Shown here in pieces: positions 46,734 through 55,889 of a stretch of 64,000 nucleotides of DNA. Each line of letters starts with the position of its first letter. The stretch's first letter is position 1. The translations under genes were made by a program, and so were the position numbers. The notes beneath the pieces are model-generated. The model was not told the origin of the DNA. It searched no databases and was given only the letters and a program-made list of their open reading frames with translations. Origin of the DNA: Accumulibacter sp. (GTDB taxonomy: Bacteria; Pseudomonadota; Gammaproteobacteria; Burkholderiales; Rhodocyclaceae); NCBI GenBank assembly GCA_024235715.1, contig JACKLW010000019.1:1-64000 (forward strand), read 5' to 3'.

Positions 46734-49424
46734 TCAGCTGTTCAGTGGCTTGATGACACGCTTCACGGCCGGGTCGTCAGGGTGCGGGTGGGTCGTGAAG
46801 CCGAGCTTGGTCATCAGGTTGAACATCTTGGTATTCATCGACAGCACGTCGCCAACCACGGTACGGAAGCCCTTGGCGCGGGCGCAGGCGATGAGTGCGC
46901 TCATCAGCTTGCGGCCAACACCGTGTTTCTGCCATTCGTCGGCGATCGCCAGGGCGAATTCGACCGATTCGCCGTCCGGGTTGGTGACGTAACGGGCGAC
47001 GCCGATCTGCACTTCCTTGCCTTCGGCATCTAGGATGGTCGCCACCAGTGCCATCTCGCGGTCGTAGTCGATCTGCGTGAAGCGCACCAGCATCGCCTGC
47101 GTGAGTTCGCGGATGGTGTCCATGAAGCGGTAGTACTTGCTTTCTTCCGACAGCGAGATGACGAACTGCTTTTCGCGCTCGGCGTCTTCCGGGCGTATCG
47201 GGCGAATGGTGACCATCCGTCCGTCCGGCAGTTCCCAGTCCTGGATGAGATGCACCGGATAAGGGTGGATCGCCATGTGCGAATAGCGATCACCCGACGG
47301 TGCCGCATAGTCGATCACGATGCGGGCGTCGGCGGCGATGGCGCCGTTTTCGTCGACGATCAGCGGGTTGAGGTCGAGTTCCTGCAACGACGGAAGTTCG
47401 CAGATCATCTCCGACACGTGCAGCAGCACGTCTTCCAGCGCTTCGAGGTTGACCGCCGGCATGTTGCGGAACTCGCCGAGCAGTTTTGAAGCGCGCGTCG
47501 AAGCAATCAGGTCGCGCGCCAGGAAACGGTTGAGCGGCGGCAGCGCGACTGCCCTGTCGCTGAAGACCTCCACTTCGGTGCCGCCGGCGCCGAAGGTGAT
47601 GATCGGCCCAAAGATCGGGTCGCGCGATACGCCAATCATCAGTTCTCGGCCGTTCGGGCGCGCCAGGTAGGGTTCGATCGCGACCCCATTGACACGCGCA
47701 GTCGGGTGCCGCTTCTTGATCGTTTCGATGATGTCGTGATAAGCGTTGCGCACCGCCGGCGCGTTGGTGATGTTCAGGCGCACCCCGCCCACCTCGCTCT
47801 TGTGGATGATGTCGGGCGAGTCGATCTTCATGGCGATCGGGAAACCGATCTGCTCGGCCAGCAACAGCGATTCCGTCGGCGTGTGGGCGACCATGGTCTG
47901 CGCCACCGGAATCCGGAAAGCGCGCAGGATGGCCTTTGATTCCATTTCCGAGAGCAGTTTGCGGCGTTCGTGCAGTACCGCGTCGATCAGCATCTTCGAC
48001 CCTTCGGTTTCCGGACGGGCATGCTTGGAGAGGGACGCCGGTGTTTGCAGCAGCAGCTTCTGGTTCCAGTAGTAGGTCGAGATGTGCGAATAGAGTTCGA
48101 TTGCCGTCTCCGGCATGCGGAAGGAAGGGATGCCCGCCTCTTCCAGCATGCTGCGCGCTTCCCTGACCTGTTCCTCGCCCATCCAGCAGGTGAGGATGGG
48201 CTTGGCCGTCAGCAGGTCGACGTCGACCACCGCTCTGGCGACTTCCATCGGCTGCGTCATTGCCTGTGGCGAGAGCATCACCAGGATGCCGTCGACGGCC
48301 TCGTCCTCGGCAACGGTAAGGATAGCGTCATGATAGCGCTTGGGCGTTGCATCGCCCTCGATGTCGACCGGATTCCTTTGCGACCAGGTTGGCGGCATGG
48401 TGGCGTTGAGTGCCTGCATGGTGCTTGGTGACAGCACGGCGAGCGGGATGTCGAGGTCGCCGGCACGGTCGGCGGCCATTGCCCCGGGCCCACCGCCGTT
48501 GGTGATGATGGCCAGGCGTTTTCCCTGCGGCCGGAACTTCGAGGCCAGCGCCTTGGCAGCGTAGAACAGGTGGCCGATGTTCTTCACGCGAACGACACCG
48601 GCGCGGCGGACGGCGGCGTCAAACACGATATCCGAACCACCAGGCATTCCCGAGTGCGTCTCGACCGCTGCCAGGCCGCCCGCGTGACGACCCGCCTTGA
48701 GCAGGACGATCGGCTTGATGCGCGCCGCCGAGCGCAGCGCACTCATGAAGCGGCGGGCGTCACGAATGCCTTCGACGTAGAGCAGGATGTAATGGCTGCG
48801 GTTGTCGTAGATCAGGTAGTCGAGGATTTCGCCAAAATCGACGTCGGCGGTGCCACCCAGAGAAATGACGCTGGAGAAGCCGATGTTGTTGCTGTTTGCC
48901 CAGTCGAGAACCGCCGAGCAGATGGCGCCCGACTGCGCAACCAGCGCCAGATTGCCGACATGCGCGTGCACGCTGGCGAAAGTGGCATTCAGGCCGAGGC
49001 TGGGGCGGATGATGCCCAGACAGTTCGGCCCCAGCAGGCGCAGCCCGTAGCTGCGGGCGATTTCCATCATCTTGCGCTCGAGCGCGGCGCCGGAGTGACC
49101 GGCCTCGGCAAAGCCCGAGGTGATGACGATGGCGTTCTTGACACCGCTGCGGCCGCATTGCTCGATGATTCTCGGAACCGTCTGCGGTCTGGTGACGACG
49201 ACAGCGAGTTCGACGCGGGCGCTGATTTCTTCGATGGACTTGTACGCCGGCACGCCCTGTACGCTGTCGTGTGCCGGGTTGATCGGGTAGAGACGGCCCT
49301 TGTAGCCGGAATCGAGGATGTTCTTGAAGAGCACGCTGCCGACCGAGTTCTCCCGGTCGGAGGCGCCGATAACCGCAACGGACTTCGGTTCAAACAGCGT
49401 GGTCAGGTAGTGATGTTCTAACAT
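46734..49424 (-). CDS. Acyl-CoA synthetase (NDP-forming)-like protein fused to GNAT acetyltransferase
   Basis: An 896-residue fusion of the Pat/PatZ type. Residues 1-700 follow the ADP-forming acyl-CoA synthetase order (CoA-binding fold with VIGASDRENSVGS near 19, HSGMPGG near 259, ATP-grasp ending in ELDLNPLIVDEN). Residues about 735-896 are a GNAT domain with an acetyl-CoA loop ADEWQKHGVGRKLM. PatZ acetylates lysines on metabolic enzymes such as acetyl-CoA synthetase. The phospho-histidine context HSGMPG differs from HTGALAG of the true ligase at 12793, so the ligase half may be regulatory, as in PatZ. Confidence 0.87.
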   Translation of the reverse strand: MLEHHYLTTLFEPKSVAVIGASDRENSVGSVLFKNILDSGYKGRLYPINPAHDSVQGVPAYKSIEEISARVELAVVVTRPQTVPRIIEQCGRSGVKNAIVITSGFAEAGHSGAALERKMMEIARSYGLRLLGPNCLGIIRPSLGLNATFASVHAHVGNLALVAQSGAICSAVLDWANSNNIGFSSVISLGGTADVDFGEILDYLIYDNRSHYILLYVEGIRDARRFMSALRSAARIKPIVLLKAGRHAGGLAAVETHSGMPGGSDIVFDAAVRRAGVVRVKNIGHLFYAAKALASKFRPQGKRLAIITNGGGPGAMAADRAGDLDIPLAVLSPSTMQALNATMPPTWSQRNPVDIEGDATPKRYHDAILTVAEDEAVDGILVMLSPQAMTQPMEVARAVVDVDLLTAKPILTCWMGEEQVREARSMLEEAGIPSFRMPETAIELYSHISTYYWNQKLLLQTPASLSKHARPETEGSKMLIDAVLHERRKLLSEMESKAILRAFRIPVAQTMVAHTPTESLLLAEQIGFPIAMKIDSPDIIHKSEVGGVRLNITNAPAVRNAYHDIIETIKKRHPTARVNGVAIEPYLARPNGRELMIGVSRDPIFGPIITFGAGGTEVEVFSDRAVALPPLNRFLARDLIASTRASKLLGEFRNMPAVNLEALEDVLLHVSEMICELPSLQELDLNPLIVDENGAIAADARIVIDYAAPSGDRYSHMAIHPYPVHLIQDWELPDGRMVTIRPIRPEDAEREKQFVISLSEESKYYRFMDTIRELTQAMLVRFTQIDYDREMALVATILDAEGKEVQIGVARYVTNPDGESVEFALAIADEWQKHGVGRKLMSALIACARAKGFRTVVGDVLSMNTKMFNLMTKLGFTTHPHPDDPAVKRVIKPLNS

Positions 49425-49650
49425 TGGGCGCTTTCACCTCTGGTCTGAGAGGCGCGGTACAGGTTTGTGGTGCACCGCATCAATTTACCACATATGGTCC
49501 GTCAAGTCTCTAAGTTAGACGCTCCTGGTTTGCCGCAATGCAACATCTGTCACGCTTTGAGTGGCCTTCGGGACGGCGGTGCAGCCAGCCCGGGAGGGCG
49601 TCTGCGAGCGGCCCGGCGCACGCTGCGCAGCGCTGCGTGACCTGGTATTT

Positions 49651-50091
49651 CTAGGCGAGCTCTCTTGCCCGGCAGCGGTCGCCGAGCAGGCTGTCGATGC
49701 GGGTGCTGGCCTGCAGCGTGCGATGCATGGGACATTTGTTGGCGATCGCCAGCAGCCGGTCGCGCTGCTCCAGGGTCAACTCGCCTTCCAGGGTGATCAC
49801 GCGCGTGATGCGATCGACGGACCCGCCACCGTCGTCAAGCTTGTCGTGTTGCAGGGCGACGCGGACCGCGGTCAGCGGCCAGTGCTTGCGTTCGGCGTAC
49901 ATGCGCAGGGTGATCGAGGTACAGGCGCCGAGGCCGGCGAGCAGCAGGTCCATCGGTGCGGGGCCTGCGTCCTCGCCGCCCAGCGCTACCGGCTCGTCGG
50001 CAGTCAGCCGGTGCCGGCCGACGCGAACACTCTGCTGGTAGGGCCCCAGGCGGTTTTCACTGACGAGGACGGTTTGTTGCTCTTGTGCCAT
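49651..50091 (-). CDS. OsmC/Ohr-family redox protein
   Basis: A 146-residue protein of the OsmC fold with both conserved cysteines, in GLGACTSITL (about 62) and in NKCPMHRTL (about 125). It probably reduces organic peroxides. The start at 50091 is set by homology; the frame is open 24 codons further. The start is divergent from the methyltransferase at 50142, with about 50 bases shared between them. Confidence 0.85.
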   Translation of the reverse strand: MAQEQQTVLVSENRLGPYQQSVRVGRHRLTADEPVALGGEDAGPAPMDLLLAGLGACTSITLRMYAERKHWPLTAVRVALQHDKLDDGGGSVDRITRVITLEGELTLEQRDRLLAIANKCPMHRTLQASTRIDSLLGDRCRARELA

Positions 50092-50141
50092 GCTCTGCTC
50101 TCCGCAAAATTTGCCCCATGATAAATGAAGGAAGGCCGCTG

Positions 50142-50687
50142 ATGACAATTTCTCCCGAGGCACCGCCGCCCTCGGCCTGGGTGCAGCGTTTTGCCGGCTT
50201 GCTGCCGGCCGGCGGCGAGGTGCTGGATCTGGCCTGCGGGAGCGGTCGCCATGTGCGCCTCCTGGCCGGTTACGGCTACCGTGTCGAGGCGGTCGATCGC
50301 AACGCTCCGGCTCTTGCCGCGTTGCAGGATCTTGAGCGGGTGGCCGTACGCGAGGCGGACCTTGAAGACGGCAGCTGGCCGTACCGCGGTCGTTTTTTTT
50401 CCGGAATCGTGGTCACCAACTACCTGTTTCGCCCGCGGCTCGATGACCTGCTCGCATGCCTTGCCGAACCGGGGGTCCTGATCTACGAGACGTTCATGGT
50501 CGGAAACGAACGTTACGGCAAGCCATCCAACCCGGAGTTCCTGCTGCGCTCGCAGGAGATGCTTGGCTGGGTGCGGCAGCGCGGCTGGCGGGTGGTCGCC
50601 TTCGAGGAAGGTCAGAGCATGCTGCCAAAGCCGGCCATGGTCCAGCGCCTGTGCGCCGTGCGTGGCGCCATGATTGCATCGCTTTGA
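50142..50687 (+). CDS. Class I SAM-dependent methyltransferase
   Basis: A 181-residue protein with motif I VLDLACGSGRHV near 32 and the acidic end of strand 2 (VEAVDRN). The closest look is that of small tellurite-resistance-like methyltransferases. No substrate can be named. The ATG at 50142 follows GAAGGAAGG; an ATG at 50118 is in frame. It converges on mnmH with one base between the stops. Confidence 0.82.
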   Translation: MTISPEAPPPSAWVQRFAGLLPAGGEVLDLACGSGRHVRLLAGYGYRVEAVDRNAPALAALQDLERVAVREADLEDGSWPYRGRFFSGIVVTNYLFRPRLDDLLACLAEPGVLIYETFMVGNERYGKPSNPEFLLRSQEMLGWVRQRGWRVVAFEEGQSMLPKPAMVQRLCAVRGAMIASL

Positions 50688-50688
50688 C

Positions 50689-51741
50689 CTATGCGGCACA
50701 AATCCTCTGCGCGAGACGTTCCACGCCGGCCGCTGTAAGATCGTCGCTGGGAAAGCGCGCTGGCGCCGCGAATCCCCCGTAGTTCCTCGTCTGCGAGCGA
50801 TTGTAGAGCGGGTCATAGTGCAGTTCGAGCAGTTCGCTCACCAGTTCCCGCCACTGGCCATCACGCACATAGGCCTGCCAGCGCTGGACCGTGTCGACGC
50901 TGTGCAGATTGCGCAGGGGGTGCAGACAGGCGTTCAGTCGCTCCGGCTCGGCCAGGAAGTAGTCGTAGTCGCGCAACAGGAAATCGACGCGCGCCGCGAA
51001 CGACGCTTCGATGTTGAAACACTCGCCGGCACGCATCGTTTCGATCAGCGCTGCGGGTACCTGCAGCGATCCGATCTTGCGGCTTTCCGCTTCGACAAAG
51101 ACCGGGCGAAGCGGATCCAGCGCCTGCAGGGCGGTCAGCAATCGCGATTCGAACATTTTCTGCGACGGCTGCGGCGAGTCCGGCAGGACGCCGAGCACCG
51201 AACCCTTGTGGCAGGCGAGTTCCTCGAGGTCGAGCACCTGCTCGCCGAGCCGCGCGATGGCCTGCAGGACGCGGCTCTTGGCGCTGCCGGTGGCGCCGCA
51301 GAGGACCCTGAACTGCAGCTGCCGCGGAATCTCGCCAAGATTTTCGACGACCAGTCGGCGATAGGCCTTGTAGCCGCCTTCCAGTTGCTGTGCATCCCAG
51401 CCGACGCGCCGCAGGACATGGGTCATCGCGCCGCTGCGCTGACCGCCACGCCAGCAGAGGATCAGCGGGCGCCAGCCCCTGGGGCGATCCAGGAACTGCG
51501 TCTGCAGATGCCTCGCAATATTCGCGGAGACGTAGGCTGCGCCGAGCTTCTTGGCCTCGAACGGCGAGACCTGCTTGTACAGCGTTCCGATTTCGATGCG
51601 CTGCTGGTTGTCGAGCACGGGACAGTTGATCGAACCCGGAATGTGGTCGTCGGCAAATTCGGCCGGCGAGCGCACGTCGATCACCTGGTCGAAAGACCGA
51701 AGCTCGCTGATCCGCTCGACGGTCGCGATGTCACGTTTCAT
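50689..51741 (-). CDS. mnmH: tRNA 2-selenouridine synthase
   Basis: A 350-residue enzyme with an N-terminal rhodanese domain (active C96 in LILCWRGGQRS; C97 in E. coli SelU) and a C-terminal P-loop half (GATGSAKSRVLQA). It replaces sulfur by selenium, by way of a geranylated intermediate, at the wobble uridine of some tRNAs. I chose the ATG at 51741 because it puts the cysteine where the family has it; another ATG lies three codons earlier. A selenophosphate synthetase gene is not in the window. Confidence 0.93.
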   Translation of the reverse strand: MKRDIATVERISELRSFDQVIDVRSPAEFADDHIPGSINCPVLDNQQRIEIGTLYKQVSPFEAKKLGAAYVSANIARHLQTQFLDRPRGWRPLILCWRGGQRSGAMTHVLRRVGWDAQQLEGGYKAYRRLVVENLGEIPRQLQFRVLCGATGSAKSRVLQAIARLGEQVLDLEELACHKGSVLGVLPDSPQPSQKMFESRLLTALQALDPLRPVFVEAESRKIGSLQVPAALIETMRAGECFNIEASFAARVDFLLRDYDYFLAEPERLNACLHPLRNLHSVDTVQRWQAYVRDGQWRELVSELLELHYDPLYNRSQTRNYGGFAAPARFPSDDLTAAGVERLAQRICAA

Positions 51742-51770
51742 GCTGCGCAAGCCCCTTGGCTGACAACCCG

Positions 51771-52388
51771 CTATTCTAGCAGGGGCGCCAGCCCGCGCCA
51801 GACATTGTCGAGCAGCAGCGGCTGCGCGGCAGCGGTCGGATGCAGGTTGTCGGCCTGAAACAGCTCGCGGTCGGTGGCCAGGCCGTCGAGCAGGAAGTCT
51901 ACCAGCGCCGTCTTCCTGGCCTTGGCCACGGCGCCGAAAACACGCTCAAATTCAAGCGCGTACGCACCGTAGTTTGGCGGCAGGCGCTGGCCGACCAGCA
52001 GCACCCGCGCCGCCTCCTTCTGGGCACTGGCGACGATGGCCGTGAGGTTGTCGCGCAGTTGCCCGAGAGGCAGGCCACGCAGTCCGTCGTTGGCACCGAG
52101 GGCAACGATTACCACCTGCGGCGAGTACCTGGCCAGCGCCGCCGCGATGCGCGTGCGGCCGCCGCTGGACGTTTCTCCCGAAATGCTGGCATTGACGACG
52201 CTATAATCGAGTTTCTTCTCCTGCAGGCGTTTGGCCAGCAAGGCTGGCCAGGACGCATCCTGGCGGATACCGTAACCCGCTGAAAGCGAATCACCGAAGA
52301 CGAGTATGGTGCGTGCCGCCTGCGCCGCAGGGGCGAGCAACAGCAGTCCGGCGAGCAGCAGGCAGCGGAATAGCGGGGAACGGAGCAT
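51771..52388 (-). CDS. tesA: Arylesterase/lysophospholipase TesA (SGNH hydrolase)
   Basis: A 205-residue periplasmic hydrolase. The signal peptide covers 1-25 (ending AQA); the catalytic S34 is in FGDSLSAGYG, the conserved ALGANDGLRG block gives the oxyanion residues and the DNLHPTA motif gives the Asp/His. Its start is divergent from the ABC transporter gene and the two ATGs overlap by two bases, so their ribosome sites lie inside each other's coding sequence. Confidence 0.92.
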   Translation of the reverse strand: MLRSPLFRCLLLAGLLLLAPAAQAARTILVFGDSLSAGYGIRQDASWPALLAKRLQEKKLDYSVVNASISGETSSGGRTRIAAALARYSPQVVIVALGANDGLRGLPLGQLRDNLTAIVASAQKEAARVLLVGQRLPPNYGAYALEFERVFGAVAKARKTALVDFLLDGLATDRELFQADNLHPTAAAQPLLLDNVWRGLAPLLE

Positions 52389-53094
52389 GGTGGAAGACGT
52401 GGCGATGGTGATTGAGGTTCGTGAACTGAGCAAGCGTGTGGATAGCGGTGGCCAGCCGTTGACCATTCTGCACGAGATTTCGTTCTCCGTCGCAGCGGGC
52501 GAGACGGTGGCCATCGTTGGTGCCTCGGGCTCCGGGAAGTCCACCCTGCTTGGCCTGATGGCCGGACTCGACCAGCCGAGCAGCGGTTCGGTGGCTCTTG
52601 CGGGTGAAGAACTGGGTGGGCTTGACGAGGATGCGCGGGCCGTATTGCGCGGCCGTCTGCTGGGTTTCGTTTTCCAGACCTTCCAGTTGTTGCCGTCGCT
52701 GACGGCGATCGAAAACGTCATGTTGCCGCTGGAACTGGCAGGGGCGGCCAATGCGCGGCGCGAGGCCGAACGCTGGCTGCAGCGTGTCGGGCTGGTGCAC
52801 CGCCTGCAACATTATCCGAAACATCTCTCGGGTGGCGAGCAGCAACGCGTCGCGCTGGCCCGTGCGTTTGCCCCTGGGCCGAGGCTGGTGCTCGCCGACG
52901 AGCCGACCGGCAACCTTGACGCGGTGACCGGTCATCAGGTGATTGACCTGATGTTTGCGATCAATGCGGAAAGCGCGACGACGCTGATTCTCGTGACCCA
53001 TGACGAGGAGATTGCCGCACGCTGTCGGCGCCGGCTGCGCATGGACGCCGGCCAGCTGGAAGAAGTGCACGGTGCGATCGTGAAGCAGTCGTAG
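52387..53094 (+). CDS. ABC transporter ATP-binding protein YbbA-like
   Basis: A 235-residue ATPase of the LolD/YbbA group: Walker [11 protein letters not shown] near 47, the signature [14 protein letters not shown] near 155 and Walker [13 protein letters not shown]. It pairs with TesA in many proteobacteria (tesA-ybbAP), but no permease gene (ybbP) follows here. The ATG at 52387 is divergent from tesA; homology starts at the second methionine (52405). Confidence 0.9.
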   Translation: MVEDVAMVIEVRELSKRVDSGGQPLTILHEISFSVAAGETVAIVGASGSGKSTLLGLMAGLDQPSSGSVALAGEELGGLDEDARAVLRGRLLGFVFQTFQLLPSLTAIENVMLPLELAGAANARREAERWLQRVGLVHRLQHYPKHLSGGEQQRVALARAFAPGPRLVLADEPTGNLDAVTGHQVIDLMFAINAESATTLILVTHDEEIAARCRRRLRMDAGQLEEVHGAIVKQS

Positions 53095-53188
53095 CACGCT
53101 GGGCGAGATGCGAGGCGCCAAGGAAAGAGATCCTGCATTTCTTTTCGCGCTGGCAGTAACCACGAAAGTTCACTATGTTAGGAATCCT

Positions 53189-53644
53189 ATGTCGCTGATG
53201 GCCGAACGAGTAGCAAACCTCAAATCGCCGGAAGAGTGCGTCATGTTCGAGAAGAACGTTCTCGAACGCGGGCGCCCCGATCTGGCCGTTGCCGCCCGCA
53301 AGAGGGCGCTCGCCCTGCGTGCAGAAACCTATGGCGCAAGCACACTGCCGGAACGCGAGTGTCTGGAGGCCGTTTATGCCTATGAAGGCGTGCTCTCGGC
53401 GAGGAACGGCAAGGCCACGCGGGATTTGCGCACCTGGCAGTTGATCAAGCGCCATGGCATCATCGGCGCGGTCGAGCGGGCGGTGAGCCGCGAGCTGGAA
53501 GCGACTGGCTACCCGGCGCTTGTCGAACTCGGCCTCGAGGACTATGCGCTCGAGGAGGTCGTCGTTCGCCATCCCGATCTCTTTTCTGCCGCCGCGGTCG
53601 AAAGCTCCCGGAGCCGCATCGATGCCTGGAAGACTTCCAGCTGA
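53189..53644 (+). CDS. Conserved hypothetical protein
   Basis: A 151-residue soluble, mostly helical protein. I recognise no domain with confidence. Features: an N-terminal helix starting MAERVANLKSPEE, then ARKRALALRAETYGA, the HGIIGAVERAV helix and a C-terminal ending RSRIDAWK. The ATG at 53189 follows TAGGAATCCT. Similar proteins occur as stand-alone genes or C-terminal parts in other proteobacteria. No function is evident; it is about 95 bases downstream of ybbA. Confidence 0.65.
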   Translation: MSLMAERVANLKSPEECVMFEKNVLERGRPDLAVAARKRALALRAETYGASTLPERECLEAVYAYEGVLSARNGKATRDLRTWQLIKRHGIIGAVERAVSRELEATGYPALVELGLEDYALEEVVVRHPDLFSAAAVESSRSRIDAWKTSS

Positions 53645-53661
53645 GCGTGCGTGAAGGAGGG

Positions 53662-54999
53662 CTACGGTGTTCCTGCTGCGACGGTCGCTGTGTCGCCGGT
53701 TCGCCCGCAGCCCTCGAACAGGACGCCCCTGGCGGCGGTGACGCCGCTGCGCACGGCTGCTTCGAGCGTCGCCGGATACTCGGCACAGACATAGTCGCCT
53801 GCCAGCCACAAGCCGCGGCGCGCCGTGCGCGCTGCTGGACGCTGCAGGCCGGGCCGGCACGAGAAGGTTGCGCGCCGCTCGCGAACCACCTGCCGCCAGG
53901 CAGACGCGGGCATGCGGGTGTCAAGCGCCGCGGCCAGCTCGCGGTCGAGTTGCGTGGCCAGCGTCTGGTCGTCGAGTTTCTCCCAGCTGCCATGGCCGCT
54001 GAGCACGAAAGCCATCACCCCCGGCGTGCCGCAAAGCGTCCCGCGATCGAAAACCCACTGGCCGACCTCTCCGCTGCGCCGCGCAGCCAGGCCGAGCATC
54101 GGGAAAGGCAGGCGCAGCGTCGACGGATAGCCGCAGTAGACGGTGGCTATCGGCTCGAAGCGATAACCGGCGAGCAGTTCCGCCGTCGTGGCCGTGGCCT
54201 GGTCCTGGGCGAGCAGCGGGGCTGCGTGTTGCGGCCCGACGGCGAGAATCGTGCAGTCGAAGCGCTCACCGGCAACCGTGAAACCGTCGTCGATGGCCGC
54301 GACACGTGTCGACAAGCGGATTTCGCCGCCATGCGCAGCGATGAATGCTGCGGCGGCTGCCGGAAAGAGCCGGTCGAGATCTGCTGCCGGCAGCAGCAGA
54401 TCGGTCGCGGCGCGGCCACCGCCGAGACTGTCGCGCAGGGTGTTGGCGAAGACCTGCGCCGAGGCCTGCTCGGGCGCCGTGTTCAGCGCCGCCAGGCAGA
54501 GCGCTTCCCACAGGAAACGGCGCAGCTCGCCGTGCTGCTGGTGCCGGTCGAGCAGCGTGCTGACGGCGCAGTCTTCACCGATCTGGTAGCCGATGCCTTG
54601 CAGAAAACGCATGAACCGCACCGCGCTGATCTTCTCGGCAAGACTGGCGCCGCGTGCGCCGAGGAGGCCTGCCGCCAGGTGCAGGGGGGCGGGCAGCCGC
54701 GGCAGCCGCATCCGGAAGCCGGTGTTCAGGGATCCCGGAAAATTCAGTTCGAGCGGCAGGCGTTTGAGCAGCCGCTCAGGATCGGCGCCAACCGTCTGCA
54801 TCAGTCGCAGCGTCTCGCGGTAGGCACCGACCAGGATATGCTGGCCGTTGTCCAGGCGGTGTCCGCGTGCATCGATGGCGCGCGCCCGGCCGCCGAGTTG
54901 TCTGGCTGCCTCGAACAGGCAGACCCGTGCGCCGGCCTTCGCCAGTTCGCTGGCGGCTGACAGACCTGCCCAGCCACCACCGACGATCGCCACTCTCAT
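53662..54999 (-). CDS. hpnE: Hydroxysqualene dehydroxylase HpnE
   Basis: A 445-residue FAD enzyme: N-terminal GGGWAGLSAASELAKAG, then the LFEAARQLGGRARA loop and a C-terminal LAGDYVC motif for the flavin. It would reduce hydroxysqualene to squalene as the last step of the HpnCDE route. The ATG at 54999 overlaps the hpnD stop by 4 bases. A longer frame runs on to 55683 but is the shadow of hpnD. Confidence 0.94.
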   Translation of the reverse strand: MRVAIVGGGWAGLSAASELAKAGARVCLFEAARQLGGRARAIDARGHRLDNGQHILVGAYRETLRLMQTVGADPERLLKRLPLELNFPGSLNTGFRMRLPRLPAPLHLAAGLLGARGASLAEKISAVRFMRFLQGIGYQIGEDCAVSTLLDRHQQHGELRRFLWEALCLAALNTAPEQASAQVFANTLRDSLGGGRAATDLLLPAADLDRLFPAAAAAFIAAHGGEIRLSTRVAAIDDGFTVAGERFDCTILAVGPQHAAPLLAQDQATATTAELLAGYRFEPIATVYCGYPSTLRLPFPMLGLAARRSGEVGQWVFDRGTLCGTPGVMAFVLSGHGSWEKLDDQTLATQLDRELAAALDTRMPASAWRQVVRERRATFSCRPGLQRPAARTARRGLWLAGDYVCAEYPATLEAAVRSGVTAARGVLFEGCGRTGDTATVAAGTP

Positions 55000-55829
55000 C
55001 CACGCACCCAGGTCCGCCAGGCGATCCACAGCTTGCGTATCGGGGTCAGCAAGGTGCGCTGGGTGAGAACCTGATAACCGTCGCGCCTGATTTCGTCGAG
55101 CAGCGTCCGGTAGATCGCCGCCATCACCAGTCCGGGACGCTGCCTGTGGCGGTCGCCGGCCGGCAGGGCTTCGATGGCCTGTGCGTAGTAACTCTCGGCG
55201 CGCTCGACCTGGAAAGCCATCAGGCGCTGGAAGTTTTCGCCGTGGCGGGCGTTGAGGATGTCGGCGGCGGTGACCTCGAAACGCTGCAATTCGTCGATCG
55301 GCAGGTAGATGCGTCCCATGCGTGCATCTTCGCCGACGTCGCGAATGATGTTCGTGAGCTGGAAAGCGATGCCGAGATCGTGCGCGTATTTCTGCGTCTT
55401 GCGGTCCTGGTAGCCAAAGATCCCGGCGGCGAGCAGGCCGACGACGCTGGCGACGCGGTAGCAATAGAGCGACAGGGCCTTGAAGTCGAGGTAACGCGAT
55501 TGCTGCAGATCCATCTCCATGCCGTCGATGATTTCCTGCAACTGCTCCTCGGGGAAGTTGAACTCGCCGCTGAGCGCCTGCAGTGCCTGCGTCACCGGAT
55601 GCTGCGGCTGGCCGCCGTAGACGCTGCTCAACTCCTGCCGCCACCAGGCGAGCTTGGTCGCCGCGATTTGTGGATCCTGGCATTCATCGACGACATCGTC
55701 GACTTCGCGGCAGAAGGCATAGAGTGCGGTGATCGCGCGTCGCTGATCCGCCGGCAGGAAGAGGAAGCTGTAGTAGAAGCTGGAGCCGCTGCCGGCGGCT
55801 TTCTGTTGGCAATATTCGTCGGGTGTCAT
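54996..55829 (-). CDS. hpnD: Presqualene diphosphate synthase HpnD
   Basis: A 277-residue isoprenoid synthase with the aspartate-rich FCREVDDVVDEC near 40 and the second site FQLTNIIRDVGEDARMGR near 160. It would join two farnesyl diphosphates into presqualene diphosphate. I set the start at ATG 55829; the frame extends 10 codons further to 55859. It lies 60 bases from hpnC and overlaps hpnE. Confidence 0.93.
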   Translation of the reverse strand: MTPDEYCQQKAAGSGSSFYYSFLFLPADQRRAITALYAFCREVDDVVDECQDPQIAATKLAWWRQELSSVYGGQPQHPVTQALQALSGEFNFPEEQLQEIIDGMEMDLQQSRYLDFKALSLYCYRVASVVGLLAAGIFGYQDRKTQKYAHDLGIAFQLTNIIRDVGEDARMGRIYLPIDELQRFEVTAADILNARHGENFQRLMAFQVERAESYYAQAIEALPAGDRHRQRPGLVMAAIYRTLLDEIRRDGYQVLTQRTLLTPIRKLWIAWRTWVRG

Positions 55830-55889
55830 TCGCAATCTCTGAAGGGCACTGGGCAGCAATTCTCACATGGCTTGCCTGGCATGCAGTAG

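Noticed and set aside
49480..49515. TTGACG and TAAATT on the minus strand as the promoter of the Pat-type gene
   Set aside because: The two boxes are only about 12 bases apart, too close for a sigma-70 promoter.
53662..55683. Long version of HpnE starting at 55683
   Set aside because: The first 228 residues are the out-of-frame shadow of hpnD; HpnE homology starts at 54999.
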